Positions 24,747 through 34,729 of a stretch of DNA of 64,000 nucleotides are shown one piece after another. The DNA is from Bacillota bacterium (lineage in GTDB: Bacteria > Bacillota > Clostridia > Oscillospirales > Ruminococcaceae), in the NCBI GenBank assembly GCA_023429785.1, contig JAEZDD010000003.1, positions 310,001 to 374,000 of the forward strand. Reading direction: 5' to 3'. Position numbers and translations under genes: made by a program. The notes under the pieces are model-generated. The model worked only from the letters and a program-made list of their open reading frames with translations, ran no database searches and was not told the DNA's origin. Every line of letters begins with the position of its first letter. Position 1 is the first letter of the stretch.

Positions 24747-26135
24747 ATGACAAACTATGAAAAACGCAATCAATTCACCTTTGGTCTGGGGACAATCGGG
24801 CGTGATATGCTTTATACAATGGTCAGCATGTATCTTCTCGTATATCTAACTGAGATTTTGAACCTCCCCGACTCTATAATGTGGTGGATGACCGGCGCTC
24901 TGACTGTTCTTCGAATTTTTGATGCCTTTAATGACCCCATCATGGGCTTTCTCGTTGACAACACCCGTTCGAAGCGGTTTGGGAAATTCAAGCTGTGGAT
25001 TATAGTCGGCGGACTCATAGGCGGAATTTTCACAATACTGCTTTTCACTGACTTTGGGCTAAGCGGGGTGGCTTATATTGTTTCCTTTGTTGTAATTTAT
25101 TTAATGTGGGACCTTACATATGGGGCTAACGATATTGCCTACTGGTCTATGCTCCCGTCATTGTCACTCGACCAGAAGCAGCGTGAAAAAACCGGCGCCT
25201 TCGCAAGAATTTGTGCAAACATCGGGATGTATGTTATCGTTGTCGGCATTCTTCCTATAACAAAAGCGCTTGGCGGCGATAAGAGAGCGTGGTTTATCCT
25301 AGCTTGTGCTGTCGTTCTCATTACCTGGGCATTCTTGTCCTTCACGATTTTTGGGGTTCGGGAGAATCGTTCAATCAGCGTGAAGCAGGAGGGCACCTCC
25401 CTCAAGGAAATGTTTAAAATCCTATTTAAGAATGACCAGCTTCTTTTCACAGCAATTTCAATGGCACTATTCATGATTGGATATTGCACAACAACCAGCT
25501 TCGGCGTTTATTTCTTTAAATACGCCTTTAAAAATGAGGGGATGTATTCTGTTTTCGCTGGGATTCTTGGGGTTTCACAGCTGGCAGCCCTCCTCATCTT
25601 CCCTGTATTTTCAAAAAGATACACAAGAAAACAGCTTTACACCTTTGCAACAATATTAGTAGTAATAGGCTATATAATTTTCTTTTTTGCACCGATGAAT
25701 ATGCTACCAATTGGGCTGGCTGGAATTCTTATTTTCATTGGTCAGGCATTCATTCAGCTTCTGATGCTAATGTTTTTGACCGACACAGTCGAATACGGAC
25801 AGTGGAAATTCGGTCACAGAAATGACAGTATCACCTTTTCTGTTCAGCCCTTCATCAACAAGATAGGCGGCGCAATAGCCAGTGGTATAGTTGGCATTAC
25901 GCTTATTATTTCGAGCATAAATTCATCAGCTACCCCTGATGATGTTCCTGAATCTGGGATACTCATTATGAAGTTTGCTATGCTTATAATACCGCTGATT
26001 TCGATTTTCTGCGGATATTTAGTTTATCGTTTTAAATTCAAGATAACCAAAGAAATGTTCGACAGTATTGTCAAGGACCTTGAGGAGCGTGGCGATATAA
26101 CAACTCAGGATACAGTTTCATCAGAAATTGAATAA
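24747..26135 (+). CDS. GPH family sugar:cation symporter (MelB-like)
   Basis: Protein of 462 aa with about 12 membrane helices. It shows the family phrases FNDPIMGFLVDNTRSKRFGKFKLW (cation/sugar site and the cytoplasmic loop after helix 2) and DTVEYGQWKFGHRNDSITFS in the second half. It imports a disaccharide with Na+ or H+. The neighbours on both sides are intracellular glycosidases, so the sugar enters unphosphorylated and is cut inside. RBS AAGGGGG. Confidence 0.92.
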   Translation: MTNYEKRNQFTFGLGTIGRDMLYTMVSMYLLVYLTEILNLPDSIMWWMTGALTVLRIFDAFNDPIMGFLVDNTRSKRFGKFKLWIIVGGLIGGIFTILLFTDFGLSGVAYIVSFVVIYLMWDLTYGANDIAYWSMLPSLSLDQKQREKTGAFARICANIGMYVIVVGILPITKALGGDKRAWFILACAVVLITWAFLSFTIFGVRENRSISVKQEGTSLKEMFKILFKNDQLLFTAISMALFMIGYCTTTSFGVYFFKYAFKNEGMYSVFAGILGVSQLAALLIFPVFSKRYTRKQLYTFATILVVIGYIIFFFAPMNMLPIGLAGILIFIGQAFIQLLMLMFLTDTVEYGQWKFGHRNDSITFSVQPFINKIGGAIASGIVGITLIISSINSSATPDDVPESGILIMKFAMLIIPLISIFCGYLVYRFKFKITKEMFDSIVKDLEERGDITTQDTVSSEIE

Positions 26136-26178
26136 TGCTGCTTGTATTATTCAATCTTGATATTACAAGGAGAAAGCT

Positions 26179-28059
26179 ATGTTAACCAAAGACAGCAGGA
26201 TAAAAGATATATACTCACATCCTATCGGCAACGACATAATAAAAAAGCTTTTGCTTCAGATGGGGTATAGTGAAAAAATTATTACTAATCCTCTTGTGAG
26301 AAATCTGAAGCTTAAAACTGTGGCTGGACTTGCTAAAAAAAAGCTTGACGTCAGCTTTTTTGAAACCTTTTTAAGCTTACTGAATAGCGAGAAGGATAAG
26401 CCGCTTAGCGATAGCTGTGAGGTGAAAAAGGCATGGTGGAAGGAAGCTGTGTTTTATCAGATTTACCCACGGAGCTTTAAGGACAGCGACAACGACGGCA
26501 TCGGCGACATCAGGGGAATTATTGAAAAGCTTGACTATTTAAAGGATTTAGGCATTGACGCAATATGGCTTTCCCCCATTTATGACTCGCCGAATGACGA
26601 CAACGGCTATGACATTCGTGATTATAGAAAAATCATGAATGAATTCGGCACTATGTCGGATTTCGACGACCTGCTGAGTGAAATTCACTCACGAGGAATG
26701 CGACTCATTATGGATTTAGTCGTGAACCATACTTCCGACGAGCACGAATGGTTTCAAAGGGCAATAAGTGAACCCGGCAGCAAATATGGGGATTATTATA
26801 TTTTCAGGGATAAGCCGAATAACTGGACTTCGTTTTTCAGCGGAAGTGCTTGGAAATATATTGACGAAAGAAAGCAATATGCACTTCACCTTTTTTCAAA
26901 AAAACAAATGGACTTAAACTGGGAAAATGAAAATCTCCGAAGTGAAATCAAGGAGATGGTTCGCTGGTGGCTTGAAAAAGGCGTTGACGGCTTCAGGATG
27001 GATGTCATCAATTACATATCTAAAAAAGAGGGCTTGCCCGACGGGAACGAAAGCATCGGCTCGCTGATGGGCTTCACCGGGGTTGAGAATTATTTCTATG
27101 GGCCTCGCCTACACGAATACTTGTCCGAATTGAAAAGGGAGGCATTCTCGCCCTTCAACGCTTTCTCAGTCGGCGAAACACCCGGCACAGGTATGGAAAT
27201 GAGCAAGCTTCTGACAGCTGATTATCGCGGTGAGCTTGACATGATTTTCTCCTTTGACCATCTTGAAACGCCCGGTCACGTCCGCTTTGACGATTATAAA
27301 TATGACCTGAATTGCTATAAGTCATATATGATTGACTGGATGGAGAATTACGGAGGGCATTGTCAGACCTCACTTTTTTATGAAAATCACGACAACCCCA
27401 GAATGATTTCAAAGGTCAATCCAAATCCAGATTTTCGCACTGTAATCGGAAAGCTTCTGGCAGTAATGCAGCTCACCTTAAAAGGGACGCCCTTCATTTT
27501 TCAGGGGCAGGAGCTTGGAATGGTCAATCAGAAATTCACAAAAATAAGCGACCTTCGTGATGTGGAAAGCATCAATTTATATCATGAGCTTTGTGAAAAA
27601 ATGAACGAGCAGGATGCTTTTAAGAAAATCCTTGCCGGGACTCGTGACCATGCCAGAACTCCTGTACAGTGGAGTGATGAAGAATATGCTGGATTTTCAA
27701 AGACTCAGCCTTGGATTAAATCAGATGACGACTTTAAAATTTGCAACTCGAAAGCACAATCAGCTGACGAAAGCTCCGTTTTAAATTTCTATAAAAAGCT
27801 TATTGCACTAAGAAAAGAAAATTCCGCCCTTGTTTACGGTGATATTTCTATCGTTAATAAAAGGACGAAAAACCTGTTCACCTTTTTAAGAGAGGATGAG
27901 AACAGTGCTTTTTATATTGAGTGCAATCTTTCTGAAAATAACCTTCCCCGAAAGCACAAAAAGCCATCAGGTGATATTTTTCTTTCAAGCTATAGGGATG
28001 AATGCACTGAATATCTTCGACCTTATGAAGCAATAATCTGGCACAAAACCTCCAACTGA
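26179..28059 (+). CDS. GH13 alpha-glucosidase with N-terminal helical domain
   Basis: Protein of 626 aa. Residues 85-620 form an oligo-1,6-glucosidase-like GH13 enzyme: FYQIYPRSFKDSDNDGIGD, nucleophile Asp275 (GFRMDV), acid/base Glu333 (SVGET) and Asp405 (ENHDNPR). The calcium-like DxDxDG loop is present. Residues 1-78 are an extra, mainly helical domain (KDIYSHPIGNDIIKKLLLQM, SFFETFLSLLN) not found in standard enzymes. Expected activity is hydrolysis of terminal alpha-glucosides such as isomaltose or sucrose-type substrates. It ends the three-gene sugar operon. Confidence 0.9.
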   Translation: MLTKDSRIKDIYSHPIGNDIIKKLLLQMGYSEKIITNPLVRNLKLKTVAGLAKKKLDVSFFETFLSLLNSEKDKPLSDSCEVKKAWWKEAVFYQIYPRSFKDSDNDGIGDIRGIIEKLDYLKDLGIDAIWLSPIYDSPNDDNGYDIRDYRKIMNEFGTMSDFDDLLSEIHSRGMRLIMDLVVNHTSDEHEWFQRAISEPGSKYGDYYIFRDKPNNWTSFFSGSAWKYIDERKQYALHLFSKKQMDLNWENENLRSEIKEMVRWWLEKGVDGFRMDVINYISKKEGLPDGNESIGSLMGFTGVENYFYGPRLHEYLSELKREAFSPFNAFSVGETPGTGMEMSKLLTADYRGELDMIFSFDHLETPGHVRFDDYKYDLNCYKSYMIDWMENYGGHCQTSLFYENHDNPRMISKVNPNPDFRTVIGKLLAVMQLTLKGTPFIFQGQELGMVNQKFTKISDLRDVESINLYHELCEKMNEQDAFKKILAGTRDHARTPVQWSDEEYAGFSKTQPWIKSDDDFKICNSKAQSADESSVLNFYKKLIALRKENSALVYGDISIVNKRTKNLFTFLREDENSAFYIECNLSENNLPRKHKKPSGDIFLSSYRDECTEYLRPYEAIIWHKTSN

Positions 28060-28233
28060 ACCTTAAATTATTATACAACATAAATGTAAAGCATTATATA
28101 AAGCAAAAAAATTTTTAATACATAAAAAATTTATAAAAAATTTATATTTTTAGAATAATTTTGTAAAAAATGCTGGACATATTTAACTTTCCATGATATT
28201 ATTAATTAAAAATAATTTTATGGAGATGAAAGT

Positions 28234-29688
28234 ATGAAAAAACGAGTTTTGCCTATAATGATTAGCATTTGTTTGGCTGTTACTATGCTTGTCGGGGTTA
28301 ATATCACAGCTTCCGCGTGGGACGATATCTCAACACCGGATTTTGTATTACTTCAAGGACAAGTTAATACCGCAAATCCTGGTGATACCATTAAACTTGA
28401 GAAAAATTATGACCTTGGTGATGATTGGGTTGCTATTTCAAAGGAGCTTACCCTTGACTTGAACGGATATACTGTTTCATCAACAAATAATTGCATCCAA
28501 GTGGTTGGTAATTCAGAGTTAACATTAATTGATAGAAGCAGCAGCAAGGCAGGTAAATTAACAACCACTTTCGGCTCAGCACTTAACGTTCTTTGGGGCA
28601 GTACATTAAACATCTATTCTGGAAACATTGAGAGTACTCAAGAAGATGTTGATGTCATCAATAATAGTGGAACATTAAATATTTATGGTGGTAATTTCTC
28701 ATCATCAGCTGATTATTCATATTTAGTTAGCAATTATAATAATGGGACTTGCACAATATCAGGCGGAAGTTTTTCAGTTTTTGGAAATAGTTCAATGATA
28801 ATATGTAATGTTTTTGGCTCCGGATTAATAACAGGGGGAAGTTTTTATACAGAACAAGGTAGTGCATGTACTATACAAAATAAGTCGGGCCCTTTTGAAG
28901 TTAATGGCGGAACATTCAGTGCTAAATCTGGTTCTTCCACAAAAATGGATATCATGGATCCAATAATTATTTCAAAGGCTATTTTTAAGAATGGATTAGT
29001 GCTGACTGGTGGATTTTATGGCTTAGCTGAAATATTAAGCTCGAGCAGCGACTATTACGACAGCGAAAACAACCCAGTTGATGTTGGGGACTCTTCAAGT
29101 TATACAGAAGGATTATTGTCAGTTTCCCCACCAGTAAGTCAGCAGACTATCACTGATTTGGATACAGAAAAAGTAACAGCTAGCGGCTTGCTGTCAGTGG
29201 AAAGCTTATTAGTAATTCAAAAAATTGAATCAACAGAAGATGTTTATAACGAGCTATTAACAAAAGCGGGTGATGTTGATTTAGTCGGCGCTTTTGAGCT
29301 GTCAGTTCAAGGCTCTTTTTTAGGGGACCTGACAGTTACGTTTAATATCGGCACTGAATATAATGGGAAAACTGTAACAATCCTTCACAAGAAGAGCAGC
29401 GGCGAAATTGAAACTTTTACAAAAACAGTTGCAGAGGGCAAGGTTACTATAACAGTTACTGAGCTTTCACCATTTTTAATCAGCGTTGCTAAATCAGCTG
29501 CTGTTACAACAACTACCACTGCTGAAAAAACTACAACCCCGGCAACAAATAAAACTCCTCCACCAAATACTCCAAACCCAAAGACCAGCGACTTTGCACC
29601 AATTATTTTACTAATAGGTCTAACTGTACTTTCTGTTGCAACCATTACGGTTGTTTCAAATAAGAAAAAATTCAAAATTCAAAAGTAA
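28234..29688 (+). CDS. Secreted surface protein with beta-helix-like repeats and sorting-like tail
   Basis: Protein of 484 aa. Signal peptide (1-27, ends ASA). Residues 45-265 contain repeated short strands ending in SGGSF, YGGNF, TGGSF and NGGTF, as in right-handed beta-helices of the pectate-lyase type. Then a globular part and a Thr/Pro linker. The C-terminus carries NPKTSD, a hydrophobic helix and NKKKFKIQK, which resembles an NPxT-type sortase signal. No sortase gene is in the window. A carbohydrate-binding or adhesive wall protein is likely. RBS TGGAGATG; own terminator. Confidence 0.75.
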   Translation: MKKRVLPIMISICLAVTMLVGVNITASAWDDISTPDFVLLQGQVNTANPGDTIKLEKNYDLGDDWVAISKELTLDLNGYTVSSTNNCIQVVGNSELTLIDRSSSKAGKLTTTFGSALNVLWGSTLNIYSGNIESTQEDVDVINNSGTLNIYGGNFSSSADYSYLVSNYNNGTCTISGGSFSVFGNSSMIICNVFGSGLITGGSFYTEQGSACTIQNKSGPFEVNGGTFSAKSGSSTKMDIMDPIIISKAIFKNGLVLTGGFYGLAEILSSSSDYYDSENNPVDVGDSSSYTEGLLSVSPPVSQQTITDLDTEKVTASGLLSVESLLVIQKIESTEDVYNELLTKAGDVDLVGAFELSVQGSFLGDLTVTFNIGTEYNGKTVTILHKKSSGEIETFTKTVAEGKVTITVTELSPFLISVAKSAAVTTTTTAEKTTTPATNKTPPPNTPNPKTSDFAPIILLIGLTVLSVATITVVSNKKKFKIQK

Positions 29689-29701
29689 TTAAATATAAAA
29701 G

Positions 29702-29735
29702 AAAAGCCAATCCAGATTTTTTTGGATTGGCTTTT
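29702..29735. terminator. Bidirectional terminator
   Basis: AAAAGCCAATCCA/TGGATTGGCTTTT, a 13-bp perfect stem with T-runs; closes both the surface protein gene and the dynamin cassette. Confidence 0.92.
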
Positions 29736-29799
29736 TTATTTTTTACTTGGATTTATAAATTTAAAATACTTAAACTAGCTAACAAAATTTTATTGAAAG

Positions 29800-31590
29800 C
29801 TATTCATATTTAACCAACAAATCTCTTAACGATAAAACGTTTGCTTGTGTTGTATCAAGATACGATATCACTTCATCCGTTTTCAAATCCTCGCGGCTTG
29901 CTATTTCTTTTGCTTGTTTTATAGCATCCAAAGAAATTTCAATTTGGTTTTGATAAAGCTCGTTCAGCTTTTCAACAGCCTTTTGACTGATATTATCATA
30001 TATTTCGTCAACTTTATTTAAAATATCAGAAGTTATCATATCAAATTCCTGCAATATTGGTGATAGATAATCTGATTGCTTCTTGTTCACAACCTGCTGC
30101 CTAATTGCTCCGGCGACAGCTTGCCCAATTAAATACAAAGGCCCTATCGCATCTGACAAGCCAAGGAAGCTTCCGGATATGAACATTGCGGAATCGATAT
30201 TAGTCCAGCTAATATCAGTTATACAATCAGAAATTTGTGTATTGATATTCCCAAAAGTTGTTTGAGATATTTCATTTGCAAACGTCTTGGAGGAAACAGC
30301 TAGCCTATCGGATATTTCCTTCTGATGGTGCTCTATACAGGCTAAAAACGCTTGCTTAATTAAATCCATTAGATAAAACTGAAAATGCCTTTCAAGATCG
30401 CTGACACTTGCGACGGCTTTTAGACTCTGAATCTCCTGTTTTAGCTTAACGATAAATTCCGATATCCATGATTTTGCTTCTGCTTTCATTTGGAAAATAT
30501 CATTTGTTAATGCCAGCTCATGCTTCTTTATTTTCTTCATGAGTTCAGAATTTTGATTGCTGAATTCATCCTCCGAAGCTAACAATTTGTCAACGTTATC
30601 TTTTAACGAATTCTTCAGCAACTGTATTCTTGCAATAATATCGTTCAACAGAATTCGAGTTAGCGCGATGCCGCGTGTAGATTTAATAATATCCTTTTGG
30701 AGAATAATATCGTTTTGAATTGCATTTTCAAATTCATAGAAATTTTGTTCTAAACATTCTGAAAGCTCAGGCTCAGGACGTTTTAAATTCTTTTTTCGGC
30801 AAAGCTCGTCTAAAGCACTAAGCGTATAGACATAGATGTTTGGGCTGATATTTTTTGCTTTGTCCAATGTGAAATCCTTAATCTTTTTTATATTATCTTC
30901 TGTTTCTAAGCAGTCTGCCATATTTACAACTATAAAAATGCGCGAAAAGCTTTGCGGCATAACAGATGTGGATAAAAAAGATTGCTCCGAAAAGGACATT
31001 GGCGCTTTAGCGGAAACAACATATATCAAAGCATCCGCATTAACAAGATACTCAGCAACCTGATTATCAAACTTATTTAACAGGTCGCCAACGCCGGGCG
31101 TGTCAATTATGGATATGTCTTTAAGCGTTTCTATATCCTGCTTTATATCAATATAATCAATTTGTGCCGGTAATTTTTGCATCAGGCTTTCAATTACTTC
31201 CCGCTTTAACTCAGTTTGTGCAAGGGTTGCCCTTTTCCCATTTTTTAGAACAGCCTCCGTTTTAGGTGTTTCTGAATAAGATATTTTGTTAATCGTCACT
31301 GTTTCCGGCGTTACTGCGGCAGGCACAATGTTGTCGCCCAGCATTGCATTGATTAAAGTGGATTTGCCTCTTTTAAAATCGCCGATGACGACAATATTAA
31401 ATTTATCATGCAGACGTTTTTTAATAGAAATATCATAATCCTTAATTTTTTGCAGTGTAGTCTGCCCTAAAACCTCAACAAAATATTTTTCGCTTCTTAT
31501 TTGTCGAATTTCATCTAAAATATATTCGATATCCTGGTCAACACTATCATAATTAAGAATAATACGATTGTTATCACTCATGTTTTCCAT
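29800..31590 (-). CDS. Dynamin-like GTPase 1 (596 aa)
   Basis: Large GTPase with P-loop GDFKRGKST (70-78), switch II DTPGVGD (163-169) and the base-recognition box VVNMAD (about 221-226). After the GTPase domain come long helical, partly coiled-coil stretches (about 300-450), as in bacterial dynamin-like proteins. A moderately hydrophobic segment at about 455-480 (SDAIGPLYLIGQAVAGAI) could be the membrane-touching paddle. RBS AAGGT before the ATG at 31590. It is the last gene of the cassette, 5 bp after the M48 peptidase gene, so translation is almost coupled. The precise role is not known; see the cassette finding. Confidence 0.88.
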   Translation of the reverse strand: MENMSDNNRIILNYDSVDQDIEYILDEIRQIRSEKYFVEVLGQTTLQKIKDYDISIKKRLHDKFNIVVIGDFKRGKSTLINAMLGDNIVPAAVTPETVTINKISYSETPKTEAVLKNGKRATLAQTELKREVIESLMQKLPAQIDYIDIKQDIETLKDISIIDTPGVGDLLNKFDNQVAEYLVNADALIYVVSAKAPMSFSEQSFLSTSVMPQSFSRIFIVVNMADCLETEDNIKKIKDFTLDKAKNISPNIYVYTLSALDELCRKKNLKRPEPELSECLEQNFYEFENAIQNDIILQKDIIKSTRGIALTRILLNDIIARIQLLKNSLKDNVDKLLASEDEFSNQNSELMKKIKKHELALTNDIFQMKAEAKSWISEFIVKLKQEIQSLKAVASVSDLERHFQFYLMDLIKQAFLACIEHHQKEISDRLAVSSKTFANEISQTTFGNINTQISDCITDISWTNIDSAMFISGSFLGLSDAIGPLYLIGQAVAGAIRQQVVNKKQSDYLSPILQEFDMITSDILNKVDEIYDNISQKAVEKLNELYQNQIEISLDAIKQAKEIASREDLKTDEVISYLDTTQANVLSLRDLLVKYE

Positions 31591-31595
31591 ACATT

Positions 31596-32558
31596 CTACC
31601 TTCTTTTGTCGCTTTTAATAACGCCAATATATTTTTCACAGCGTGCATCCAGCTCTTGCTTATTAGTTAATTTCATCCCCGGTGTTTTCCATTCAGGTCT
31701 CCATTGATACAGTATTTCGCTGTTTATAAATTCCTTGTCAGCAAAAATCCTTCTAATCGCCACTGGATGGTCGGCGCCTAGTTCTAAAAGTCTAACCGGA
31801 GTAGCACGCATCATTTCATACTGCTTCAAAATTGCGTCTATATTTATACTAGAACGATTAAATGCAGCACCATAAAGAAACTTACTTTTTCCGGATATCT
31901 CGTCATTCACATCATCACAACAAATGATTCCGGCTCTATCACAGGTAACCTCCGCCGCCCTTGACCAGGCTAACAATGCATATTGAAGCGGGCGAGAAAC
32001 AAGGTTTAAAATTTGCTGAATACCCGGAAAGCCAATTGCTAAAGCGTTTAATATCACTGTCACAGCTGTGTTATAAATACCGTGATTGTTATGTATATGA
32101 CCGCATTCGTGACCAATTACGCTTTTTACTTCACCAGCCGTAAATCTTTCTAAAAGAGCAGAGGTAATAATTATCATCGGCGCGTTATCTTCAAAAGCAT
32201 AGGTGCACGCATTGATTTCTGAAGGGCTTGGCTCAATGAATACAGTAGGGATACCAATCCCAAGCCTTCTGGCGCAATCAACCACCATCTCATAAATATC
32301 TGGAAATTGATTGGGCCCGACCTTCAACGATTGGAGATTAGTTTGTTGTTTAATATAAGGCACATACTGATTGGTTATTGCTTTAAACAGGGGGAAAATG
32401 CCTGGGATTGCCTTTATTTTTTGACGCAATGCAAAGTCAGGACCATAGGCATAGTCGGGTATACCACCCTCCATATGTAATTCTGTCTTCATTTTTCTGT
32501 CTTTGATATAAGAAGAAAAGCTAACATCTATTGTTTCGGTTGGATTAATTTTAATCAT
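31596..32558 (-). CDS. M48 family zinc metallopeptidase
   Basis: Protein of 320 aa with the zinc site HECGH (His150-His154) and the third-ligand motif EVTCD (Glu203...Asp207), the Ste24/HtpX/OMA1 pattern. A weakly hydrophobic stretch (about 160-198) lies between them; there are no clear N-terminal membrane helices, unlike HtpX. I start at 32558 (MIKINPTETI), preceded by AGGCGGGG; a TTG 27 bp earlier overlaps the upstream gene. It sits between two dynamin-like GTPase genes with 5- and 16-bp gaps, so they form one transcript. The dynamins are its most likely substrates, by analogy with OMA1 and OPA1 (inference). Confidence 0.9.
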   Translation of the reverse strand: MIKINPTETIDVSFSSYIKDRKMKTELHMEGGIPDYAYGPDFALRQKIKAIPGIFPLFKAITNQYVPYIKQQTNLQSLKVGPNQFPDIYEMVVDCARRLGIGIPTVFIEPSPSEINACTYAFEDNAPMIIITSALLERFTAGEVKSVIGHECGHIHNNHGIYNTAVTVILNALAIGFPGIQQILNLVSRPLQYALLAWSRAAEVTCDRAGIICCDDVNDEISGKSKFLYGAAFNRSSINIDAILKQYEMMRATPVRLLELGADHPVAIRRIFADKEFINSEILYQWRPEWKTPGMKLTNKQELDARCEKYIGVIKSDKRR

Positions 32559-32574
32559 ATCAAAATGCCCCGCC

Positions 32575-34629
32575 TTATTTGGCAAAAACAGTTGCCAACT
32601 GTTTTCCTATTTTTTCAGCACGAGCACAAATAGCGTCAACAGCTTCAAGCATTTGTTTTAGCTCTTCTTTTTCTTTTTCACTTGTTATTTCTGATTGTGC
32701 ACGCTCAACTTTTAACTGGGTAAGCTGATTTTGAGTGTCCCCCAAAATACTTTCTGTTTCTGTTTTTATTTTATTTTTCAAAGCTTCAAAGGCTTCTTCG
32801 ACACTTTCGTGAACATTCTGGCTGAAATTATCGTCTGCCTTCATCTTTAAAAGCTCTTTAGTTACATTATCTTTAAAGGATTCCTTAAACTTAATAATTT
32901 TTTCTTTTGCAAAGACCTTGCCTAAAGCCCATTTGCTGGAGAATGTACTGATAACCCCAACTGCCAAACCGCCGATAATGGCGACAGGCCAGGTAATCGG
33001 AATAGCCAAAGCCGGCAAAAGCAAGCCAAATAAGCCCAGGTTGCCCAAAGCCATGCCTGCGAAACCGGTTGCCCCTCCCAAAAGCGCGCCCTTCCAGCCT
33101 GATTCCTTAAAGCCAATATAAACCCCGCCTAAACCAAAGCCGACAACAGAATTTGTAATCGTCGAAATAATGGCGTCGCCCGAGCCACTTTCAACATTTT
33201 TGTCAACAAATAAGTCTTGAATCCTTTCGGTTGCCTCAAAAAATTTATTTTCAAAGCCGGACATTCTTTCAGCTTCGTTTTCTAAAGCTTCATTAACGGT
33301 ATCCTGAATTCTTTCTGTTAGACATTGGCTCACTTTTAAAACTGCGTTTTTTACCGCCTTAGTCATTTTCTTTTGCGTATTATTGACGTTATCTCCTTTT
33401 ATATCATCAGCCGACAGCGAATAATTATCAATTGCATCAGACGCTGCTGCCGCTACCGAATTCCAATAGTTGTTAATTTCAGGAAGCAGCTCATTATAGG
33501 TTTTCTGTGATGTTTGGTTAATTTTGCTAAACTCAAGCTGACGTTCCTCACGAATTCTTTCAATTTCCTGCATTGCCAGCTGATAGTTATTATCAAACTC
33601 ATCCTTTTCCATATCCAGCGCATGCTCACGCAATTGAACAGCCTTCAATAGCTCTATAGATGAAGTTTTGATTCTGCTGATTGGAACACTAAGCATAACA
33701 GCGCCTCTATCTTCTGTGAGAAAACGCTCAAGCGCCGCTTCAAAGTTCGGAAAACAACTCTGGTCAAGCATATTCTGATCGCCCTTTAGCTTTGCCTTTA
33801 GCGCTTTTTTTGCCGACAGCCCATACACACGCACATTACCGATTTTTCGCTTGTAGGCTTCAAACTCTTTTGAGTCCTTCCCATATGTTGCTTCTGCTTT
33901 TTTCATTACATGCTCATGAATTCTAGCTGATATATTTTCGAGCACCCTGTTAACATCCTCTTCGTCAAGCAAATCTATTCCGGTAACCACAAACAATACT
34001 CTTCCTAAATCACTTGTAATAACCTTGCTCTCTAAAAAATCCCGCTCTGATTCCGAAAAAGGGGATTGCGCCATAACAACCATAAGGGCAGCATCAATTT
34101 GAGGCAATACAGACATGGTTACATCTGTCATTGCTTCATCGTCATTCAGCCCGGGAGTGTCAATAATGGTTACGCCATTTTTGCAGTAGTTTACAGGATA
34201 ATAAACAGTAGCCTCTTGAATTGTTTTCGCTTTTTCTTCGCTTTCTTTTGTCAGCTTTGTAACATAGCTGTTTAGCTTATCTATTTCGATTTCTTCTGTT
34301 TTCCCATCCTTATAGATTATTTTTACAAAAGGAGTTATACTGTAGGTGATTTTGTTTAAGGTTGCGGTAGTGGGCAAAACGTCCATCGGCAAAACATCTT
34401 TTCCCAATAGGGCATTGATCAATGTACTCTTTCCTCGTTTAAACTCGCCAACTATCGCAATGCTAAACGTATCCTCTGTTAATCTTTTCAAAACGCTCTG
34501 AAGTGCCGATACATTTCCGCTCAGCTTCAATCTTTCACTGAACTCAACTAGTTTGATTAAATCTCCCGATAGCTCAATGACGGTTTGCTTATAGTTTGCA
34601 AAACTGCTGAAATTTGTTGCTCCCGACAT
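32575..34629 (-). CDS. Dynamin-like GTPase 2 (684 aa), with membrane segment
   Basis: The largest of the three GTPases. P-loop GEFKRGKST (61-69), switch I TTATLN, switch II DTPGLND (157-163) and VVTGID as G4. Long amphipathic helices (about 310-480) surround a Gly/Ala-rich hydrophobic block (about 487-563) that can form two membrane hairpins, and a coiled-coil tail (590-684). This is the layout of membrane-inserting bacterial dynamins. The start at 34629 (MSGATNFSSF) is chosen because AAAGGATG then has 6-nt spacing; an ATG 9 bp earlier would overlap that RBS. It follows dynamin 3 by 100 bp. Confidence 0.9.
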   Translation of the reverse strand: MSGATNFSSFANYKQTVIELSGDLIKLVEFSERLKLSGNVSALQSVLKRLTEDTFSIAIVGEFKRGKSTLINALLGKDVLPMDVLPTTATLNKITYSITPFVKIIYKDGKTEEIEIDKLNSYVTKLTKESEEKAKTIQEATVYYPVNYCKNGVTIIDTPGLNDDEAMTDVTMSVLPQIDAALMVVMAQSPFSESERDFLESKVITSDLGRVLFVVTGIDLLDEEDVNRVLENISARIHEHVMKKAEATYGKDSKEFEAYKRKIGNVRVYGLSAKKALKAKLKGDQNMLDQSCFPNFEAALERFLTEDRGAVMLSVPISRIKTSSIELLKAVQLREHALDMEKDEFDNNYQLAMQEIERIREERQLEFSKINQTSQKTYNELLPEINNYWNSVAAAASDAIDNYSLSADDIKGDNVNNTQKKMTKAVKNAVLKVSQCLTERIQDTVNEALENEAERMSGFENKFFEATERIQDLFVDKNVESGSGDAIISTITNSVVGFGLGGVYIGFKESGWKGALLGGATGFAGMALGNLGLFGLLLPALAIPITWPVAIIGGLAVGVISTFSSKWALGKVFAKEKIIKFKESFKDNVTKELLKMKADDNFSQNVHESVEEAFEALKNKIKTETESILGDTQNQLTQLKVERAQSEITSEKEKEELKQMLEAVDAICARAEKIGKQLATVFAK

Positions 34630-34729
34630 TAAATTCATCCTTTCAAAATTTTATTTTACACAGTATTAATTTGTCTCCCTTATTTTATAAAAACAGCTTC
34701 ACTTCCAACAATTTTGCTGGTTACAGGTA

